Source: Novosphingobium sp. EMRT-2 (GTDB taxonomy: Bacteria; Pseudomonadota; Alphaproteobacteria; Sphingomonadales; Sphingomonadaceae). Taken from it: a stretch of 64,000 bases of DNA. The notes under the pieces are model-generated. The model saw nothing but the letters and a program-made list of their open reading frames with translations, made no database searches and was not told the origin of the DNA. The position numbers and the translations under genes were made by a program. Location: assembly GCF_005145025.1 (NCBI RefSeq), contig NZ_CP039696.1:25920-89919 (forward strand), written 5' to 3'. This document shows, piece after piece, positions 59,054-64,000 of this stretch; position 1 is the stretch's first letter, and each line of letters begins with the position of its first letter.

Positions 59054-60574
59054 CTAGGGGTTGCGGCGCATCGACGAGCCAAGGAAAACCGGGTTGGAAT
59101 AAAACCAGAGATCAGTCCATGCGTCTTCGCCCTCGGCATCGGGCGCCGGCTCGGCATCCTCAGTATTCGTCCCGCGCAGACGGAGATATTCATCGCCTGC
59201 GACCGGTTCGAGAGCCGTTTCGATCACGCGCCATTCGCCCTCTCGCTTCCATTCCGCCTCGGTAAAGCGCGCCACGACGCGCGTGCTCGGATTCCGATCA
59301 AGATTCGGATCGGCGGATTTCGTGCCCACCGATCCGCGGATCAGGTCAATATGGTGAACGGCAGGATTGTCGCCATTGGCATTCATCCGTCGGGATCCCG
59401 AAAGCGGATCGTAAGGTGAAGCGGCTCACCATTGCCTGCATTTATGGTGGAACCGAATTCGATCGGACGCGCATCGGCGCCTGTTCCCAACAGAATCTCA
59501 AGTTCCGACACGAGATCGCCTGTAGTCACGAAAATGCGTCCGGCGCGCATGGCGGCGATGATCGATGCGGGGTTCTTTGGCGCGTGGACATAAGTCTTCG
59601 AATATTCGCCAGGCCAGAAGTCGAAACCGCCTTCGGTCCAGTTGATGTGTGAGTCTGAGTTGGCGGTAATCACCAGCGTCGTCCTTCACCCAGCATGGAA
59701 TCCCAGAAGCCGCCAAGCCGCGCGGTCATCTGGTCGAAACCACCCATGGTCGGGAAATCGCCATAGGCCCCGCGCGGGATCGCATCGCCGAAAATAGGCC
59801 GCATAGCGCGAAGGGCCGACACTTTCGCCGACCTGACCGGCGGCCTGATGGCCCGGCGCACCTTCCATCCCGATGGCGACTTCCGGCGCGGTATCGTTCC
59901 AGCCACGCAATTCGGAAGGGGTGGTCAGGCCGTATTTGCCCATGCCGGTTGCGGACCTCGAGGGATGGTGTGCGAAAAGAACAGGCTTTGGCTGTTGTGC
60001 ATCCATTGTCCGCAATGCGTCCAGCATTCGCCCTTCACTGTTGCGCGACGGATCGCGGGGCCACGCCTCGCGGGCGCCGTAGCCCTTCTCCAGCTCGCGC
60101 AACCGGTCGGCCTCGTCGTCACCTGCCGGAACGATGATGCTGCTGTGATCCGATCCGGGCGTATCGAATTCCATGCCGAAGAATTGCACCAATTCCGGCA
60201 CCAGCTGTCGTGATCGCAGCAGTTCGGGATAGGCGTGGTCGTGGTTGACCTTGCTATGATTGGGGCCGCCATGATCGGTCGCCACCATCCAGTCCAAACC
60301 GAATTTGCGCGCCATCAGGCGTTCATGGGAATCGGGTATATCGCATCACCGCCCACGGTCGGCGTCGGCGGGTCGGCCTTTTCGTCATAGCCGGTCGAAA
60401 AGCGACTGTGAGTGTGATGATCGCCCCCCAGCCAGCGCGCTTCTCCGGCATCGGCGCCCGGCTGCGGCGCGGCACATCGATGCTGTGCATATGACGTTCG
60501 TGCGCGGTAACGGCAAATACCGGCAAGCAAACGAGGACCAGAGCGGCTGATGATCTCGTGGCGTTTCGAAGCAT
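59054..60574 (-). pseudogene. Second PHP-domain metallohydrolase, several frame breaks
   Basis: Read across frames, the product starts MLRNATRSSAALVLVCLPVF (signal peptide), then GGDHHTHSRFSTGYDEKADP, DWMVATDHGGPNHSKVNHDH, FFGMEFDTPGSDHSSIIVPA, VLFAHHPSRSATGMGKYGLT, VITANSDSHINWTEGGFDFW and ends FYSNPVFLGSS. The PHP motifs HTH, DHGG, H and DSH are all present. At least five breaks occur, near 60440, 60316, 59800, 59672 and 59385. Conserved residues either side argue for errors or very recent decay. Confidence 0.75.
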
Positions 60575-60600
60575 GTTTCTGTTCCTGGGATGAATTGATT

Positions 60601-61484
60601 GGCTCTGTTGCAAACATGGGGCACGGCCGCGCGGCGTCACCCAGTTGGGGGGATTAGGCAGCATTGGCGAAATGCTTATTGAGCATAATCATGGTTTCGG
60701 TCAGGGGCCGAGGGTCCAATTCCGAATGCTCTTTCAACCAGGCGCACCTCCCCCATGATACCTGGCTGCAGGCACCATGCCTGGGCCTGTCCTTTGCGTA
60801 GGGCGCGCATGACCTCGAAGCCCTTGATCGTGGCGTAGGCCGTTGGCATCGACTTGAAGCCACGTACCGGCTTGATCAGCATCTTCAGCTTGCCGTGGTC
60901 GGCCTCGAGCACGTTGTTCAGATATTTCACCTGCCGGTGCTCGGTTTCCGCCGCCAGTTTGCCTTCGCGTTTCAGCTCAGCGATTGCTGCGCCGTAGCTG
61001 GGTGCCTTGTCGGTATTGAGTTTGGCCGGCTTTTCCCAGTCCTTCAGGCCACGAAGAGCTTTGCCCAGAAAGCGCTTCGCCGCTTTGGCGCTGCGTGTCG
61101 ATGACAGATAGAAATCAATCGTGTCGCCCCGTTTGTCGACCGCCCGGTACAGGTAGGTCCATTTGCCCCGCACCTTTACGTAGGTCTCATCCAGACGCCA
61201 GCTCGGATCAAAGCCGCGCCGCCAGAACCAGCGGAGACGCTTCTCCATCTCCGGCGCGTAGCGCTGCACCCAGCGATAGATCGTCGTATGATCGACATCG
61301 ATCCCACGCTCGGACAGCATTTCCTCGAGATCACGGTAGCTGATGCCGTATCGACAATACCAGCGCACCGCCCATAGGATGACCTCGCCGGTAAAATGCC
61401 GTCCTTTGAAATCGTTCATCGCAACTGACCTTGACAGTACATGAGCCCAATCTTGGAAACCGTGTCAGAGTTTGCAACAGAGCC
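60601..61484 (-). mobile_element. IS6100-like element copy 2, 884 bp
   Basis: Ends GGCTCTGTTGCAAA (60601) and TTTGCAACAGAGCC (61484). It is the same as copy 1 apart from two extra G bases in G runs. It lies in direct orientation to copy 1. The flanks AATTGATT and TCGGGCAA show no target duplication. Confidence 0.93.
60654..61419 (-). pseudogene. tnp: IS6100-like transposase, frameshift near the C-terminus
   Basis: It encodes the IS6-family DDE transposase MNDFKGRHFTGEVILWAVRW through RLDETYVKVRGKWTYLYRAV, NTDKAPSYG and EADHGKLK. An extra G in the run at 60704-60707 changes the end after FGIGPSA to PDRNHDYAQ. The undisturbed frame would end KHFANAA as in copy 1. All catalytic residues precede the shift, so it could be active. 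Confidence 0.88.
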
Positions 61485-61612
61485 TCGGGCAACACCGCGA
61501 TCGTGAAACTATCGTCATGGCTGTTCGCCTGGGCGGCTGTCCCGGCAGCGAGCGCCATAGCCGCCACCGATGAGAACGCAATTTGCCGCGTCCAATGGCC
61601 AAGGAGGGTCAT
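61485..61612 (-). pseudogene. N-terminal fragment of a secreted protein, cut by the IS
   Basis: From the ATG at 61612 about 43 codons remain: MTLLGHWTRQIAFSSVAAMA, LAAGTAAQANSHDDSFTIAV, then LPE and the IS. A signal peptide ending AAQA is clear, but the mature protein is lost. It follows the TonB receptor gene by 38 bases and was probably part of its operon. Confidence 0.65.
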
Positions 61613-61650
61613 GTTAAACTCCAATAGTTGCTTGTATGTTGGTTGGCTGA

Positions 61651-63863
61651 TCAGAAAGTGTAGCCGAGCGAAACGCCATAAAGTGCGCGGCGCGCCGCGG
61701 AATGCCGCGTAGACGGGCGGAGCCACGTAAAGGGTCGTCGCGTATCTTTTATTGGTGAAGTTGCGAACCCATGCCCCACCGTCATCCTTTCGGCAAATGC
61801 CAGTTCCATCTGCGCATTGCCAAGGAAATAGCCCTTGATCGGCTGGTAATTGTCGAGTTCGGTGTAATAATCGTCGACGAAGCGGCCATTGACCGACGGC
61901 GTCAGCACCCTGTCGCCGCCCAGCGGTATCGCATAGCGGATCGAACCGGTCAGCGTCATCTTCGGCGCAAAGGGCAGTTCATTGCCGATGCGCCGTAACC
62001 TCTCCGCCGCATTGCCCGAACGCATGTCGAGTATTTTGCTATCGAGAAGCGAGACGCCGCCCTGTATTTCCAGCCCGTGTAGCGGTCGGACCGTGATATT
62101 CGCTTCCGCGCCATAGGTGCGAGCGCTGCCCACATTGGTGCGGATATTGGTGGGCAGGCCGTTGATGAGCTTGTTGAGGCTCGCCTGAAGATTGTTGAAG
62201 TCGTTGTAATAGACCGACGCATCGATCTGCACCGGGCCGCCGCGCGGCAGGAATTTGACGCCCGCCTCATAGGTCCAGACCCGCTCCGACTTGAACGGAT
62301 CGGTTTCGGGGAGGGTGACGGAGGTCGATCCGTCGAAACCACCCGCCTTGAACCCCGGCTGACCGAAACATAAGCGGTCGCGGACGGCGAGATTTCGTAA
62401 CTGACATTCAGGCGGCCCGACAGGCTGTTGTCGGAGAAGGTCCGGCTGAAATTGAATGGCATGGGACCGAAAACGGCCGGGGCGATGCTCACACCGAAGG
62501 GATTGAGGTCGACGGTCGATCCGTCGAACCGGCTTTCATCATGGGTAGCGCAGGCCCGCGCCGATCTTCCAGTGACTGCCCAGCCTGACGCTGCCATCGG
62601 CAAATCCCGCGACGCTGCGGCGTCGCTGGATATAGTCGGCGGACAGCACGCTCAGCACGAAATCGGTCAGGTCGAGTTACTGCGCAGCCGCACCTTGTCC
62701 CTGTAAGCCGTTGCACCCACCACCCAGTCGAACCGGCCGGGCGTCGCATTCTGGAGGCGTAGTTCCGCCGTCCCCTGCTCTACATTGTCGCGATAGATGA
62801 TGTCGGTGATCCGCGTCGGAACCACGTCGCCCGCAGCAGAATATTGCTGCTTCAACTTTTCCCAGCCGAGAATGGCGACCAGCAGCATATCACCGCCGAT
62901 CTTCTGGTTCAGCGTGACCGATCCGCCATAGCTGGTCTTGTCGAGCGACGGATCGATGGCGGAATCGGTCGTAAAGGGCGCCAGCGGCGCAAAACCGCGC
63001 ACCGTGGCGGTGCGCTCGAAAAATTGCACCGCGCCGGATTCATGGAAACCATGGGCATTAAGCGTGACCGTTGTGCCGTCGGTCGGCTCCAGCAGCAATA
63101 TCGCGCGACCGCCGTAATATTGGGAGCGATTGGCCTCGGTGTTGACGCCGGGATCGGCGAGCGCGGGGACGGCAGGATTGGCCGATCCACTGACACCGCG
63201 CGTGCCGATATTGGTCATGAACCCGTCGGTGCGGTCGAAGACGCCGCCACCCGCAGCTTGACGCCATCGGCCAGAGCGCCCCCGCCCCAGCTTCCGCGCG
63301 CCAGGAGTTGAAGCGGCCATATTCGACGCGCGCCTCCCCCTCCCATGTGTCCGTGGGCTGGCGCGAGATGATGTTGACCGCGCCCGCCGTGGTGTTCTGG
63401 CCGTAGAGCGTGCCCTGCGGCCCCTTCAATATCTCTATGCGTTCGACATCGAACATCTGTCCGCCGACCAGCGCCGCCGAACCCTGATAGGCGCCGTCGA
63501 TGCTGACGGCGGCGGACGGATTGCCGTTGGGCCGGAAATCATCATAGCCGATGCCGCGAATGGTGAAGGTCTGGATGGTGCGACCGCCGGAAATCTGGGT
63601 GACACGACCACGGGAGTCAGGCGCGAGGCGTCGATCAAGTCCTTCACGCCCGCTTCGCGCAGTGCCTCTGGAGACAGGACGCTGACTGCCGATGGAACAT
63701 CGATCAGCCGCTGGTCGCGTTTCTGGGCCGTGACGATGATGTCGCCACCTGCCTCGACAGGATCGTCGGCGGCGTAAGCCGGGGGAGCCGCGATCGTCAG
63801 GGAAGCGAAGGCGGAGGATAGCAGATGAACGCGGCGGAACTTGTGCTGCGATGAGCTGGCCAT
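61651..63863 (-). pseudogene. TonB-dependent receptor, several frame breaks
   Basis: Across frames the protein begins MASSSQHKFRRVHLLSSAFA with a signal peptide, the plug domain (GGDIIVTAQKRDQRLIDVPS, QISGGRTIQTFTIRGIGYDD, MFDVERIEILKGPQGTLYGQ, NTTAGAVNIISRQP), long beta-barrel segments and the final strand YGVSLGYTF. It would import a substrate with TonB energy. Breaks occur near 63600, 63262, 62675, 62380, 61790 and 61690. With the PHP hydrolases it would fit an uptake and hydrolysis unit. Confidence 0.8.
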
Positions 63864-64000
63864 GAAATCAGTCCTTGGAACATGTATGTCAGAAGAGGGC
63901 GAGCGACATCGGCCACCGCCCGGATCGGGGGTGGATCTCGCGTCGCTCAGGACAATGAGGGGCCTAGTCGGAGACGACAGGCCGTTGCGGCATACGCCGG
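63864..64000. other. Upstream region of the TonB receptor gene
   Basis: It should hold the receptor's promoter, reading on the minus strand. I see no clear operator or gene in these 137 bases. Confidence 0.3.

Noticed and set aside
60593..61492. 8-bp target duplication around IS6100-like copy 2
   Set aside because: The flanks AATTGATT and TCGGGCAA differ, and neither matches the outer flanks of copy 1.
1..64000. CRISPR arrays, tRNA or rRNA genes
   Set aside because: No phased direct repeats with unique spacers and no tRNA- or rRNA-like sequence were seen.

Overview
The window reads as part of a GC-rich alphaproteobacterial conjugative plasmid, most likely from a sphingomonad (Sphingobium, Sphingomonas, Novosphingobium or a relative). 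This is inferred from the base composition, the IS6100-type elements, the TonB receptor plus PHP-domain hydrolase cluster, and a transfer backbone that follows IncP (RP4/RK2) gene order but is clearly diverged from it. No tRNA, rRNA or CRISPR array was seen.

Layout. 1-1.6 kb: small hypothetical genes and a SprT-like metalloprotease. 1.7-4.85 kb: an arsenic operon (arsR, two arsenate reductases of different folds, acr3, arsH) with translational overlaps. 5.05-8.4 kb: a zeta-type toxin, an adenine methylase, small membrane proteins and an XRE regulator, linked by a repeated CATAGACG palindrome. 8.4-26.2 kb: an IncP Tra1-type relaxosome and DNA-processing region in the order traC-D-E-F-G-I(H)-J-oriT-K-L-M, with an oriT close to that of RP4 including the TATCCTG^C nick site. 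traC is cut in two by a 5,034-bp RIT (recombinase in trio) element. 26.3-31.6 kb: the central control and maintenance region (korB, incC, korA, kleE-like, korC-like, klcA and a putative rep). 32.5-45.1 kb: a Tra2-type mating-pair operon trbA-B-C-D-E-F-G-H-I-J-K-L plus a lytic transglycosylase/peptidase fusion. Seven perfect KorB operators (TTTAGCSGCTAAA) tie these regions into one regulon.

45.1-48.75 kb carries a HigBA-type toxin-antitoxin pair, a sigma region 4-like protein, a response regulator and a diguanylate cyclase whose 5' end is cut off by an IS. 48.75-61.48 kb is bounded by two directly oriented IS6100-like copies. The left copy is split by a 5,120-bp TniABR-type transposon with about 110-bp inverted repeats, a 6-bp target duplication (CGTAGC) and two unrecognised cargo genes. 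Between the IS copies lie a truncated glycosyltransferase, a glycosidase-RmlD fusion and two PHP-domain hydrolase genes. A TonB-dependent receptor follows to the end.

From about 58.1 kb rightwards the genes (two PHP genes, the right IS transposase, the TonB receptor) carry many frame breaks; those that can be pinned to a base are single-base events in G/C runs, whereas the first 57 kb is clean. This looks more like a sequence-quality problem than biological decay, but the sequence alone cannot settle it.
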